Positions 28,251 through 39,046 of a DNA stretch of 64,000 nucleotides are shown here, piece by piece; positions within the stretch are counted from its first letter, which is position 1; the number at the start of each line of letters is the position of its first letter. The translations under genes were made by a program, and so were the position numbers. This stretch comes from Paraburkholderia bryophila (GTDB lineage: Bacteria > Pseudomonadota > Gammaproteobacteria > Burkholderiales > Burkholderiaceae), in the NCBI RefSeq assembly GCF_013409255.1, contig NZ_JACCAS010000002.1:1054001-1118000 (forward strand), written 5' to 3'. The notes below the pieces were generated by a model, which saw nothing but the letters and a program-made list of their open reading frames with translations, was not told where the DNA came from and did not search any database.

Positions 28251-28985
28251 ATGAGCAGCCTAACTGAGAAGGTGGTGGCCACCCTTTCCGACGAAATCCG
28301 CCGCGGCGCGTTGCGGCCGGGCGACCGCATTCCCACCGAAGTCGCCATGATGAAGCAGCTCTCCGTGAGCCGCTCCGTGGTGCGTGAGGCGATCTCGCGC
28401 CTGCAGGCGGCCAGGGTGGTCGAGACCCGGCACGGGATCGGCACCTTCGTGCTCGCGCCCGCTTCGGAAGAACCGTTGCAATTGCCCGCCGCCGATCTCT
28501 CCAGCATGCTGGACGTGATGGCGATCATCGAATTCCGTATCGACGTCGAAGCCGCGTCGGCCGCGCTCGCCGCCGCGCGGCGCACGGACCAGCATCTGAA
28601 GCAGATGCGCGCCGCGCTGACGCGCTTCGAGTCGGAACTCGAACGCGGCAGCACCGACACCGTCGCGCACGACATCGAGTTTCATTTGCAGATCGCGCGG
28701 GCAAGCGGCAACCGTTATTTCTTCGACGTGCTCAGCCAGTTGGGCCGTTCGGTGAGTCCGCGCACGCGCCTGGGCAGCGCCGAAATCGCGGAGCTCGACC
28801 ATATCGAGCATTTGCGCAACGTACTGGCCGAGCATCAGATGATCTATCGCGCGATCGAACGGCAGGACGCGGACGACGCGCGCGCCGCCATGCGCATGCA
28901 TCTGAGCAACAGTCGCGAACGGTTGCGTCGGGCGCATGAAGCCTCATTGCCGCTTTGCAGCGCGTCGCCGCCACCGACGCGCTGA
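28251..28985 (+). CDS. GntR/FadR-type transcriptional regulator
   Basis: 244 residues: winged helix-turn-helix at the N-terminus (LSDEIRRGALRPGDRIPTEVAMMKQLSVSRSVVREAIS), hinge, then the all-helical FCD ligand domain (IEFRIDVEAASAALAAAR, DIEFHLQIARASGNRYF, AEHQMIYRAIERQDADDA), whose Asp/His positions bind a metal and a sugar acid. It probably controls the divergent gudP-gudD operon through the GTCTGAYGACA sites. Its last 15 codons (EASLPLCSASPPPTR) overlap the head of a broken GGDEF gene in another frame, so the natural C-terminus may have been altered by that rearrangement. Confidence 0.9.
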   Translation: MSSLTEKVVATLSDEIRRGALRPGDRIPTEVAMMKQLSVSRSVVREAISRLQAARVVETRHGIGTFVLAPASEEPLQLPAADLSSMLDVMAIIEFRIDVEAASAALAAARRTDQHLKQMRAALTRFESELERGSTDTVAHDIEFHLQIARASGNRYFFDVLSQLGRSVSPRTRLGSAEIAELDHIEHLRNVLAEHQMIYRAIERQDADDARAAMRMHLSNSRERLRRAHEASLPLCSASPPPTR

Positions 28986-29246
28986 CCGGACTCAGCGACC
29001 GGCGACGAAGTGTTGACCGTGGTCGCCGAAAAAATCCGCAAACGTGTCGAGTCGGCAGGACTCGCGAACAAGGATACGCGGAGCGGGCACGTGACGATCA
29101 GCGTCGGCTGCGCATCGTGCCAGCCGCCTGAAGGCGGCAGCGCAGCCGCATTGCTGGCCGCCGCGGATGCCCAGTTGTATTCCGCTAAAGCGGCCGGACG
29201 CAACCGCGTGACGGCGCGCGCGATTACCGCGCAATTGGCCGTCTGA
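28955..29246 (+). pseudogene. GGDEF (diguanylate cyclase) remnant with internal deletion
   Basis: The frame from 28955 reads LQRVAATDALTGLSDRR, the start of a GGDEF domain. From 29004, in another frame, DEVLTVVAEKIRKRVESAG continues into VTISVGCA and AADAQLYSAKAAGRNRV, the end of the domain. The middle, roughly 100 residues including the GGEEF active site and the metal-binding IDID/FK region, is missing, and the two parts are out of frame. Nothing is left of an N-terminal sensor. This is a decayed gene rather than a functional short protein, although the second part has an open frame of 78 codons from 29010. Confidence 0.85.
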
Positions 29247-29392
29247 ACGCGCGACGTCGATTCCCCCCCACTACTCCTCAATCAGTCCAGCCTGGTTTCC
29301 TCGCTCGGCCAAGCTTTCAATTTCAAACAGAAGCGGATTCGCTTCTCAGTTCGCTGGATTTAAACCGGCGACCGCGCGCTAAGCTTATTTCT

Positions 29393-29418
29393 GCGCGAGC
29401 GCGAGGCCAAGCTCGCGC
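29393..29418 (+). other. Leader hairpin before DUF2844 gene
   Basis: 8-bp stem GCGCGAGC/GCTCGCGC with a 10-base loop, 33 bases before the ATG. There is no T run, so it is not an intrinsic terminator. It may shape the 5' leader. Confidence 0.35.
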
Positions 29419-29450
29419 GTATTTCCCGAAAACTTCCACAAAACCAAAAA

Positions 29451-29963
29451 ATGATGACCAGTAAATTTGGAATCGCCGTGGTGGCGGCGGCGTCGTTCGT
29501 TGCCGCCGCGCCTGCTTACGCGGCGTTGGGTAGCGCGCCAACGTATCCGGTGACGGCCAGCAGCACCAGCGCGGGCGCGGCCAGTCCGGGCGGCGCCGCG
29601 GTGGCGCGCTTCGCGGCGAACGCCAGCGCCAATGCGGCGACGCCGGCTTACACCGTCAGCCAGACGACGCTGCCGTCCGGCACGGTGGTCAACGAGTACG
29701 TCACGGCGGGGAACACCGTGTTCGCGTTGAGCTGGCAAGGTCCGACCATGCCGCCGCTGAAGACGCTGCTCGCCACTTACTTCCCGACTTACGTCCAGGC
29801 ACTCACCGACGCGCACAACACCCAAGGCGGCGGCTACGGCGCCGCCGTCGTGCGTCAGACGGGGCTGGTCGTGGAGACGGGTGGGCACATGGGCTCTTTC
29901 GTGGGTCGTGCCTATTTGCCGCAAGCGCTGCCGCAAGGCCTGAGCGCTGACGACATCAAGTAA
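29451..29963 (+). CDS. DUF2844 exported protein
   Basis: 170 residues, signal peptide to about residue 25 (VVAAASFVAAAPAYA), then a DUF2844 domain (YTVSQTTLPSGTVVNEYVT, FALSWQGPTMPPLKTLL, GQGG-like YGAAVVRQ stretch, GRAYLPQALP). Found almost only in Burkholderiales and always, as here, directly before a DUF3443 lipoprotein gene (30 bases downstream). Function unknown; joint role at the cell envelope is likely. ATG 29454 is an alternative start. Confidence 0.82.
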   Translation: MMTSKFGIAVVAAASFVAAAPAYAALGSAPTYPVTASSTSAGAASPGGAAVARFAANASANAATPAYTVSQTTLPSGTVVNEYVTAGNTVFALSWQGPTMPPLKTLLATYFPTYVQALTDAHNTQGGGYGAAVVRQTGLVVETGGHMGSFVGRAYLPQALPQGLSADDIK

Positions 29964-29992
29964 ATCAACAGAAATCAATCGAGAGAATACAA

Positions 29993-31312
29993 GTGCGCAA
30001 AATCGCATGGATTATTGCCGCGGCACTCGGCCTGAGTCTGGCCGCCTGCGGTGGGGGTGGTGGCAGCAGCGGCAGCACGACGGCCAATTCGTCGACCGCG
30101 GGAAGCAATTCGAACACGCCCTCGAACGGAACGACGAACGGCAGCTCGAACCAGCCGTCGACCAGCTCGACGTCCAACGTGCTCGCGGCCGACGCGTCCG
30201 CCGTGCCGACCGCGGTGGGTCCCACCAACACGATGGCGGTGACGGTCACCGGCACGGGCATTCACAACCAGCCGTTGGTGAGCATCAAGCTCTGCACGCC
30301 GGGGACGAACGCCACCGCCAACTGCGTGACGATTCCGAACGTGCTGGTCGACACGGGTTCGTACGGGCTGCGCCTCGTGCGTTCCGTGATTCCGGACGCG
30401 ACTTTCAACACGCTCGGCACTGAAACGGCAAGCGGCCTGCCGCTCGCCCAATGCGCCTTGTTCGGCAGCGGTTATACGTGGGGCACGGTGCATACCGTCG
30501 ACCTCGCGCTGTCGGGCGAGGTCGCCTCGACGCTGCCGATCCAGGTGATCGGCGACCCGGCGCTGACGACGGCCGCGCCGTCCGAATGCCAGGTGGGCCG
30601 ACTGATGGCGACCGCCGCCAACGTGGGCGCGAACGGCATTCTCGGCATCGGCGTGAGCCCGACGGACTGCGGTTCGGCGTGCGCCGTCGCGCCGCTGTTG
30701 ACGCACTACTACACCAACGCGGGCACGGCCACCACGGTGCCGGTCAGCGGCCAGGTCGCCAATCCGGTTTCGTATTTCGCGCAGGACAACAACGGCGTGA
30801 TTCTGGAGATGGCGCAGGTGCTGGATAGCGGCAGCGCGTCGGCTCAGGGCACGCTCGTGTTCGGTATCGACACGCAGGCCAACAACACGTTGGCCGGCAC
30901 GAGCGCAACGTTGATCAAGACGGATATCAACAGCAACTTCACGTCGACTTATAACGGCGCGACGCTGACCAGCACGTTCTTCGATTCCGGTTCGACGGTG
31001 CTGTTCTTCCCGGATACGACGATCACGCGCGACCCGGCGAGCGGCTATTACGTGCCGACCGCGACGGTGGGCCGCACGGCGACGCTAAGCTCGACCAGTC
31101 CGGCTAGCGCGACGCTGGGCTTCAACATCGCCAATGCGGCGACGTTGGGTGCGTCGGGGAACAACGCGTTCAACAACCTCGGCATCTATATGGCCGGTCA
31201 GTTCGACTTCGGTTTGCCGTTCTTTTACGGCCGGCATGTGTTCTACGGCATCGCGGGGCGCTCGTCGACGGGTGGTGGCCTGGGACCGTATGTGGCGTAC
31301 GTGTCGAGCTGA
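29993..31312 (+). CDS. DUF3443 lipoprotein
   Basis: 439 residues. Lipobox LAAC near residue 18 (AALGLSLAACGGGGG) marks a lipoprotein signal. A Ser/Thr/Asn-rich spacer is followed by the DUF3443 domain with VLVDTGSYGLRLVRS and, later, TFFDSGSTVLFFPD. The DTGS and DSGS pair and the spacing recall the retropepsin/pepsin-like aspartic protease layout, a resemblance I cannot test further. Start GTG at 29993 with no strong ribosome site. It ends at a good terminator and is the second gene of a pair with DUF2844. Confidence 0.82.
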   Translation: MRKIAWIIAAALGLSLAACGGGGGSSGSTTANSSTAGSNSNTPSNGTTNGSSNQPSTSSTSNVLAADASAVPTAVGPTNTMAVTVTGTGIHNQPLVSIKLCTPGTNATANCVTIPNVLVDTGSYGLRLVRSVIPDATFNTLGTETASGLPLAQCALFGSGYTWGTVHTVDLALSGEVASTLPIQVIGDPALTTAAPSECQVGRLMATAANVGANGILGIGVSPTDCGSACAVAPLLTHYYTNAGTATTVPVSGQVANPVSYFAQDNNGVILEMAQVLDSGSASAQGTLVFGIDTQANNTLAGTSATLIKTDINSNFTSTYNGATLTSTFFDSGSTVLFFPDTTITRDPASGYYVPTATVGRTATLSSTSPASATLGFNIANAATLGASGNNAFNNLGIYMAGQFDFGLPFFYGRHVFYGIAGRSSTGGGLGPYVAYVSS

Positions 31313-31367
31313 GCGGCGTGAGGTTTAGCCCGCAACGTTGGCGATATTGAATCCATCGCAGCACTGA

Positions 31368-31400
31368 AATAAACCCGGCCGCGCGCCGGGTTTATTCTTT
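31368..31400 (+). terminator. Rho-independent terminator after DUF3443 gene
   Basis: 12-bp stem AATAAACCCGGC/GCCGGGTTTATT, loop CGCGC, followed by TTATTCTTT. The left arm begins with A-rich bases, so weak leftward activity is also possible. Confidence 0.85.
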
Positions 31401-31621
31401 AGGGCGCCGTATCGGGCCGGACTGATCGCTCCCGACGCTCAAGTTATCCATCTTTGTGCCGATAGGGTTGATGGGGCGCCAGGTGACTAATCAGAATGCC
31501 CGCCTTTTCATCACCCGAAAATGACCATGAAGACCTCTTTGAACCGGCGCGCACGCGCCGTGTTCGCCGCGTTCTGCCGGAGCGCATGTGCGCAGCATTC
31601 AACGCCGCAACGAGGCGCAGC

Positions 31622-34600
31622 GTGAAGTCGGTAGCGTTGCTTCACCCACCGCGGCGGCTTGCCTTCCTGCCGGCGCTGCTGACGGCGCTCACGTTGACCG
31701 CGGCGGCCGTTGCGCCGCTCGGCGTCGGCGCCATGTCGGCCGGCGCGCAAGATGCCGCGCGTCTGCCGCGTCCGTTCCCGGCTTTGCCGCTTGTGCCGTT
31801 CGGGGATCCGACCACGCCCTGCGCGCTGCGCTTCGGCGCCAGCCAGGAATGGGCGGCCTCGCCGCTTGCCAAGCCAGCGCAACTGCTCGCGTCGTGCGGC
31901 ACGGAAGCGGCGGCCGGCAATCTCGACGCGCGCGCTATCTATGGACAGATGGTGCTGTTCGGCTACGCGATGCCGCCGTCCGACGCCGGCCTCGCGATCC
32001 TTCAGCAGGCCGCCGTGGATGGCTCGCGCAATGCGCAACGGGTGGTCGGTTCGCTCTACCGCGACGGCACGCGAGTGCCGAAAGACACCGCCGCCGCGCG
32101 GCGCTGGCTGACGCTCTCCGCGGACCAGGGTGACGGCCTCGCGGCCGAGACACTCGGCCTGATGGACTACAACGGCGAAGGCGGCGCGGTCGACTTCGCC
32201 TCGGCCTACGCCGAGTTCGTGCGAGCCGCGGACCACGGCTCGTCGCACAGCGCATCCAACGCCGGGCAAATCCTGTTCGACGGCCGGGCGGGCGTGCCGC
32301 GCGATGTCGAAGGCGGCGTCACGTGGTTCATTCAGGGCGCGACGCGTGGCGATGCCGACGGAGCGTTCCTGCTCGGCATGGCGCTGTTGCGCGGCACCGG
32401 TGTGAAGCAGGACGTTCAGAACGCGGCGGGCTGGATCAATACTGCTGCGGAGCGCGGCCATCTCGGGGCGCACGCGGTGCTTGCCGATCTGTACGTGGCC
32501 GGCGCAGGCGTGCCGCGTGACGAGAAAAAGGGTTTTGCATTGATGTCGTACGCGGCGAGCCGCGGTTCGGTCTACGCGCAGCGCCGGCTCGGCGAACTGT
32601 ACGCGGGCGGCACCGGCACGGCGCGCAATCTGATGCTGGCGCGGGCATGGCATCGCAAGGCCGCGCTGGAAGGCGATGCGACGGCGCGTTTCCAACTGGC
32701 CGTTGAGTATCGGTTGGGCATTGGCGGCCCCAAGGATCTCGACGCCGCGATCGGCTGGATGCGCGGCGCGGCTCAAGCCGGTCTCGCCGCGGCGCAGAAC
32801 GATCTCGGCACCATGCTGCAGCGTGGCGAAGGCGAACCACGCAATCTCGACGAAGCGAAGCAGTGGTATCAGCGGGCCTCCGACCAGGGACTCGGCATCG
32901 CCGCGTTCAATCTGGCGTCGCTCGCCGATGCCGGGCTCGGCATGCCGAAAGATCCGGCGCTCGCGTTCCGGCTCGCGCATACCGGCGCCGAGCGCGGCGA
33001 TCCGCAAGCCACGCTGATGGTGGGCCGGATGCTGTTCGTCGGCGATGGTGTGCCGGTCGATAAGGCACAGGCGCTGGTCTGGTATCGCAAGGCCGCCGAT
33101 CTCGGCAACGTCGACGGCGCACGTCAGACCGGCTGGCAGTATATGTACGGCATCGGCGTGCCGCGCGATGCGGTGCTCGGCCAGCGCTATCTGGAAACGG
33201 CCGCGCGGGCCGGCAATGCTCAGGCGCAGACCATACTGGGTTTGTATCTGCTGGAGCGTCAGGCGGACGGCGGCAAGGACGCCAATAAAAACGCGGCCAA
33301 AGCCGACGGCAAGGCGTGGCTCGTCAAGGCGGTCGCGCAAAACTTCGCGCCGGCTTATACCGCGATGGGCACGGTCTATTCGAAGGGCCAGGGCATGCCG
33401 CCCGATCAGCCGGCCGCGATCAAATGGTTCACGCGCGGCGCCGAATCGAACGATCTCGCCTCGCAACGCGTGCTGTGTCTCGCCTATGCGAACGGCGCCG
33501 GCGTGCCGCGCAATCCCGAACTGGCGCAGCGCTGGTGCCGCGCCGCCGCGCAGGCCGGCGACCTCTTCGCAATGCGTCGGTTGGCCGTCGGCATTGCAGA
33601 CACGACGTCGGAGCGCGACAGCAGTTACTGGCAGTGGCGTATCGCAAGTCGCGGCGACGCGGTCTATCAGTCGATGCTCGGCGACTCGTACGATCTGGGC
33701 CGCGGCGTCCCCGCCGACTTCAGTGCAGCGGTCTACTGGTTCCGCCTGGCGGCGGAGCAGGGCAACGTCTCGGCGCAAAGTTCGCTGGCGTGGCATCTGT
33801 TCACCGGGCTCGGCGGCGAGCGTAACGATCGTGAAGCGCTGGCCTGGGCCAACCGGGCGGCGGACACCAGTTCGGCCGCCATGGCCATGGTCGGCGAGGC
33901 CTATCTGCACGGCCGAGGTGTCGCGCAAGACGTCACCGTTGCGCGCGGCTGGCTCGAAAAGGCGGCGGCGGTCGGTTCCGGCGAGGCGGCCAGCGATCTC
34001 GCGAATCTGTATGAAACCGGCAACGGGGTGCCGCGCGATGACGCACGGGCGCTCAGTTGGCATCGCAAAGCCGCTGCGCTCGGAAGCAACGCGGGAACCA
34101 TCGCCCTCGCGCTGCGCGCTCAGGCTGCAGGGGACGTGCACGCGCTCAATGGCCGCGCAATGCAGTGGCTCGCTGTTGCTGCCGATCCGGTCGCGACGGG
34201 TGCGACGGGTGCGACCGGTGTTGCCGGTGTTGCCGGTGTTGCCGGTGTTGCCGGTGCGGCCGGTGCGGCCGGTGCGGCCGGCGGTTCGCGCGCGCCCCTC
34301 TCGAACGACGCAACCGAATCCGGCCTGGCTTCGTGGGCTGCTCTCTCAACCTTGAACGAAGCCTTGCTGGGCGACACGCTGCGGCAGTATGAGATCGGCA
34401 TGCGCTATCTGTCGGGCGACGGCGTGATGCGCGACAAGGCGCTCGGCGACGCGTGGCTTCAGCGTGCGCAGGCGAGCTTCGCGGCCGAACCCCATCACGC
34501 CCTGTATGCGGATGCGGTCCGCGCCGTCGAACAACGCGTCAGCGCGCAACTCAGCGGGGACGAGCGGGCGCAGGCGCATCGGGTGGCCGTCAATCTGCTG

Positions 34601-34648
34601 GCGACCGTTCCGTCGAGCGCGGTCGCGACGGGGGCGTATCGAAGCTGA
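31622..34648 (+). CDS. Large Sel1-repeat (TPR-like) secreted protein
   Basis: About 1008 residues. After a signal-like segment (FLPALLTALTLTAAAVAPLGVGA), some twenty Sel1 repeats of about 36 residues follow, each with G-x-G-V-P-(R/K)-(D/N) turns (DGTRVPKDTAAARRWLTLSA, AGAGVPRDEKKGFALMSYAA, DGVPVDKAQALVWYRKAADLG). Such alpha/alpha solenoids are protein-binding scaffolds. Near residues 860-890 a collagen-like GVA/GAA run of ten triplets interrupts the array. The frame is open from 31496, but its early codons have poor bias; I chose GTG 31622, six bases after GAGG. A 34-codon frame (31521-31625) ends GTGA across this start and could couple translation. Function unknown. Confidence 0.85.
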   Translation: MKSVALLHPPRRLAFLPALLTALTLTAAAVAPLGVGAMSAGAQDAARLPRPFPALPLVPFGDPTTPCALRFGASQEWAASPLAKPAQLLASCGTEAAAGNLDARAIYGQMVLFGYAMPPSDAGLAILQQAAVDGSRNAQRVVGSLYRDGTRVPKDTAAARRWLTLSADQGDGLAAETLGLMDYNGEGGAVDFASAYAEFVRAADHGSSHSASNAGQILFDGRAGVPRDVEGGVTWFIQGATRGDADGAFLLGMALLRGTGVKQDVQNAAGWINTAAERGHLGAHAVLADLYVAGAGVPRDEKKGFALMSYAASRGSVYAQRRLGELYAGGTGTARNLMLARAWHRKAALEGDATARFQLAVEYRLGIGGPKDLDAAIGWMRGAAQAGLAAAQNDLGTMLQRGEGEPRNLDEAKQWYQRASDQGLGIAAFNLASLADAGLGMPKDPALAFRLAHTGAERGDPQATLMVGRMLFVGDGVPVDKAQALVWYRKAADLGNVDGARQTGWQYMYGIGVPRDAVLGQRYLETAARAGNAQAQTILGLYLLERQADGGKDANKNAAKADGKAWLVKAVAQNFAPAYTAMGTVYSKGQGMPPDQPAAIKWFTRGAESNDLASQRVLCLAYANGAGVPRNPELAQRWCRAAAQAGDLFAMRRLAVGIADTTSERDSSYWQWRIASRGDAVYQSMLGDSYDLGRGVPADFSAAVYWFRLAAEQGNVSAQSSLAWHLFTGLGGERNDREALAWANRAADTSSAAMAMVGEAYLHGRGVAQDVTVARGWLEKAAAVGSGEAASDLANLYETGNGVPRDDARALSWHRKAAALGSNAGTIALALRAQAAGDVHALNGRAMQWLAVAADPVATGATGATGVAGVAGVAGVAGAAGAAGAAGGSRAPLSNDATESGLASWAALSTLNEALLGDTLRQYEIGMRYLSGDGVMRDKALGDAWLQRAQASFAAEPHHALYADAVRAVEQRVSAQLSGDERAQAHRVAVNLLATVPSSAVATGAYRS
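34192..34281. repeat. 9-bp tandem repeat in Sel1 gene
   Basis: Units of the type GGTGTTGCC (four) then GGTGCGGCC (three), preceded by degenerate copies. They encode Gly-Val-Ala and Gly-Ala-Ala triplets; copy-number changes stay in frame. Confidence 0.85.
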
Positions 34649-34825
34649 GAGAAGCGGTTCGACGTTTCAGGTTCGCCGGCCGGCGAGTCCCTTCTCTGCA
34701 TACGCTTGCGCTGCCCCCAGCCCCAACGGCAGCGCTCCAGCGAAATTCCGTAGCCCGATTGATTTTGGCGACCGGCCGGTGGCAACCTTGCGATTCCATT
34801 CCGGCGGAACGCTACGGAGGCGACC

Positions 34826-35647
34826 ATGACCGACCCCTTCCTCGACACGCACGACGACGACCTCGCCCAGTTCGACGCGCATGGCGCCGCGCCGCTGCCG
34901 GCGTCGAACGATCAGGGCCATGTCGAGCACGCAGGCGCGCGAATCTGGTACGCATCCTATGGCGCCGGCGCGCCGGTGATTCTGCTGCACGGCGGCCTCG
35001 GCCATAGCGGCAACTGGGGTTACCAGATTCCGGCGCTGCTCGGCGCGGGGTATCGCGTGGTGGTGGTCGACAGCCGCGGCCACGGCCGCAGCACACGCGA
35101 CACGCAACCGTACCGCTACGAGCTGATGGCGTCCGACTTGCTGGCCGTGATGGACCGCTTGCAACTCGAACGCGCCGCGCTGGCCGGCTGGAGCGACGGC
35201 GCATGCGTCGCGCTGGTGCTGGCCAGCGAGGCGCCCGAACGCGTGGCGGGCGTGTTCTTCTTCGGCTGCAACATGGATCCGAGCGGCACCCTGCCGTTCG
35301 TGCCGACACCGCTGATCGACCGTTGCTTCAGCCGGCATCGCAAGGACTACGCGCAACTATCGGCGACGCCCGACGAGTTCGACGCGTTCGTCGGCGCGGT
35401 CAGCGAGATGATGCGCACGCAGCCCAACACCAACGCGGACGATCTGGCGCGGATCCGCGTGCCGGTTGCGATCGTGCAGAGCGAACACGACGAGTTCATC
35501 AAACCGGAACACGCCGACTATCTTGCCCGCACGATTCCCGGTGCGGCGTTGATCGCGCTGCCAGGCGTGAGTCATTTCGCGCCGCTGCAAAGACCGGGGC
35601 AATTCAATCGCGTGCTGCTGGGTTTTCTGCGCCGCGTGCTGCCCTGA
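34826..35647 (+). CDS. Alpha/beta hydrolase
   Basis: 273-residue serine hydrolase fold: oxyanion HGG (VILLHGGLGHSGNW), strand VVVVDSRGHGRS, nucleophile elbow GWSDG (LAGWSDGACVALVLA), the acid in QSEHDEFIKP and the His in GVSHFAPLQRP. Cytoplasmic, no signal. A GGAGG site six bases before the ATG supports the start. The substrate is unknown; haloperoxidase-, esterase- and lactonase-type members share this outline. It is alone between the Sel1 gene and a long AT-richer spacer. Confidence 0.9.
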   Translation: MTDPFLDTHDDDLAQFDAHGAAPLPASNDQGHVEHAGARIWYASYGAGAPVILLHGGLGHSGNWGYQIPALLGAGYRVVVVDSRGHGRSTRDTQPYRYELMASDLLAVMDRLQLERAALAGWSDGACVALVLASEAPERVAGVFFFGCNMDPSGTLPFVPTPLIDRCFSRHRKDYAQLSATPDEFDAFVGAVSEMMRTQPNTNADDLARIRVPVAIVQSEHDEFIKPEHADYLARTIPGAALIALPGVSHFAPLQRPGQFNRVLLGFLRRVLP

Positions 35648-36041
35648 GGCCGCTCGCGATGCCTGGAAATTGAGCATCGCGGCGAATCGGCGCGAACCCG
35701 TGTCGCGCTCAAGCCCGAAAATTTCACGATGTGGCATGAACACTTGCTTCGTAAAAAATCGTGGTGCGTGGCACAAATTCGCCATTTCGCAATGTCGCCC
35801 CGCATTGCACATCGCAAAATGAACGACGCAAGCCTTTATTTTTAAACGAATTTTTTTGTTAGATTGCCCCATCTAAGAACGGCTTGCGCCGCGACCTGCT
35901 GACGTAGACTCTTTTACAAGAGCCGGCGCTTCATGCAGTCGTGGCAAGTTGGACGGGACGATCAGGCAGTTGGAAGGTCCCCCCTCGCGCACGAAACCGC
36001 ACCGGCACAGCGGTTTTTAAATGGCAATTGGGAGACTGAAA
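35648..36041. other. Intergenic region with AT-rich promoter-like stretch
   Basis: 394 bases. Lower GC from 35740 to 35880 (runs such as ATTTTTAAACGAATTTTTTTG) and no protein frame with a ribosome site. It probably holds the promoter of the small protein at 36042. No repeat or hairpin stands out. Confidence 0.5.
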
Positions 36042-36272
36042 ATGAAAGGCTTTCGCTTTGGCTCGACCCAGGGAGCGTTCTACATTTTGCCGGGACAGGA
36101 TGGTTGGGCGGCCACTTACGGCAACGAAACGCTCGGCGAATTTTCCAGCCCGCAACAGGCCGCCGACGACCTCGCGCGCGGTCTGATCTGCCCGCATCTG
36201 TCCGAAGGCGACGATACCTCCTCGCTTGAAATTCCAGAGAAGCTCAGCGATTGGGAAATCGTTCACGTATAA
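36042..36272 (+). CDS. Small hypothetical protein, 76 aa
   Basis: MKGFRFGSTQGAFYILPGQDG begins the protein; it is acidic, soluble and has a compact beta-like look (GWAATYGNETLGEFSSP, EKLSDWEIVHV). I know no named domain. The start is ATG 36042, seven bases after GGGAG at 36030; the longer frame from 36021 lacks this site. A strong hairpin terminator follows between it and icd. Its AT-rich upstream spacer suggests independent expression. Confidence 0.6.
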   Translation: MKGFRFGSTQGAFYILPGQDGWAATYGNETLGEFSSPQQAADDLARGLICPHLSEGDDTSSLEIPEKLSDWEIVHV

Positions 36273-36307
36273 GGGCAGGGATGACGGCTGCCCACGTAGA
36301 AGTGAAA

Positions 36308-36339
36308 ACGACGATGGCGCTCGAGAGCGCCATCGTCGT
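36308..36339 (-). terminator. Terminator between the small gene and icd
   Basis: 14-bp perfect stem ACGACGATGGCGCT/AGCGCCATCGTCGT around CGAG. On the minus strand it is followed by TTTTC, so it mainly ends icd transcription. Confidence 0.8.
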
Positions 36340-36406
36340 GCTTGCTGCTTACTTCCGTGCGGTTTGCGCAGGTGTTGCTGCGGCCCTGGCTAGTGCATCG
36401 ACTACT

Positions 36407-38866
<2,460 letters not shown>

Positions 38867-38917
38867 TTACGACAGATGTCTTATAGATGACTCACGTCAC
38901 CTTTCAAATAATTTGTT

Positions 38918-38936
38918 AATGCGAATCAGATGCATT
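38918..38936. promoter_or_regulatory. Fur-box-like 19-mer before the TonB receptor
   Basis: AATGCGAATCAGATGCATT, an inverted repeat extended by TTAATGC/GCATTAA arms. The first nine bases equal those of the Fur-like box at 44783. It is 111 bases before the receptor ATG. Confidence 0.55.
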
Positions 38937-39046
38937 AACATTCGTACGCTCGTTTTTTCACCGTCCGTTTAACCGTCACTCGCTCGCACGATGCCGTTCG
39001 CACCGTTTCGGTGCGCGACGGTGGCAGCCTGTCCAACTCGAACAAT

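Noticed and set aside
29010..29246. Functional 78-residue GGDEF protein
   Set aside because: It lacks the active site and the domain start is present upstream in another frame, so it is a remnant.
31511..34141. 876-codon frame opposite the Sel1 gene
   Set aside because: Opposite-strand shadow of GC-rich codon bias; composition is Arg/Ala-rich with no domain, while the + frame has clear Sel1 repeats.
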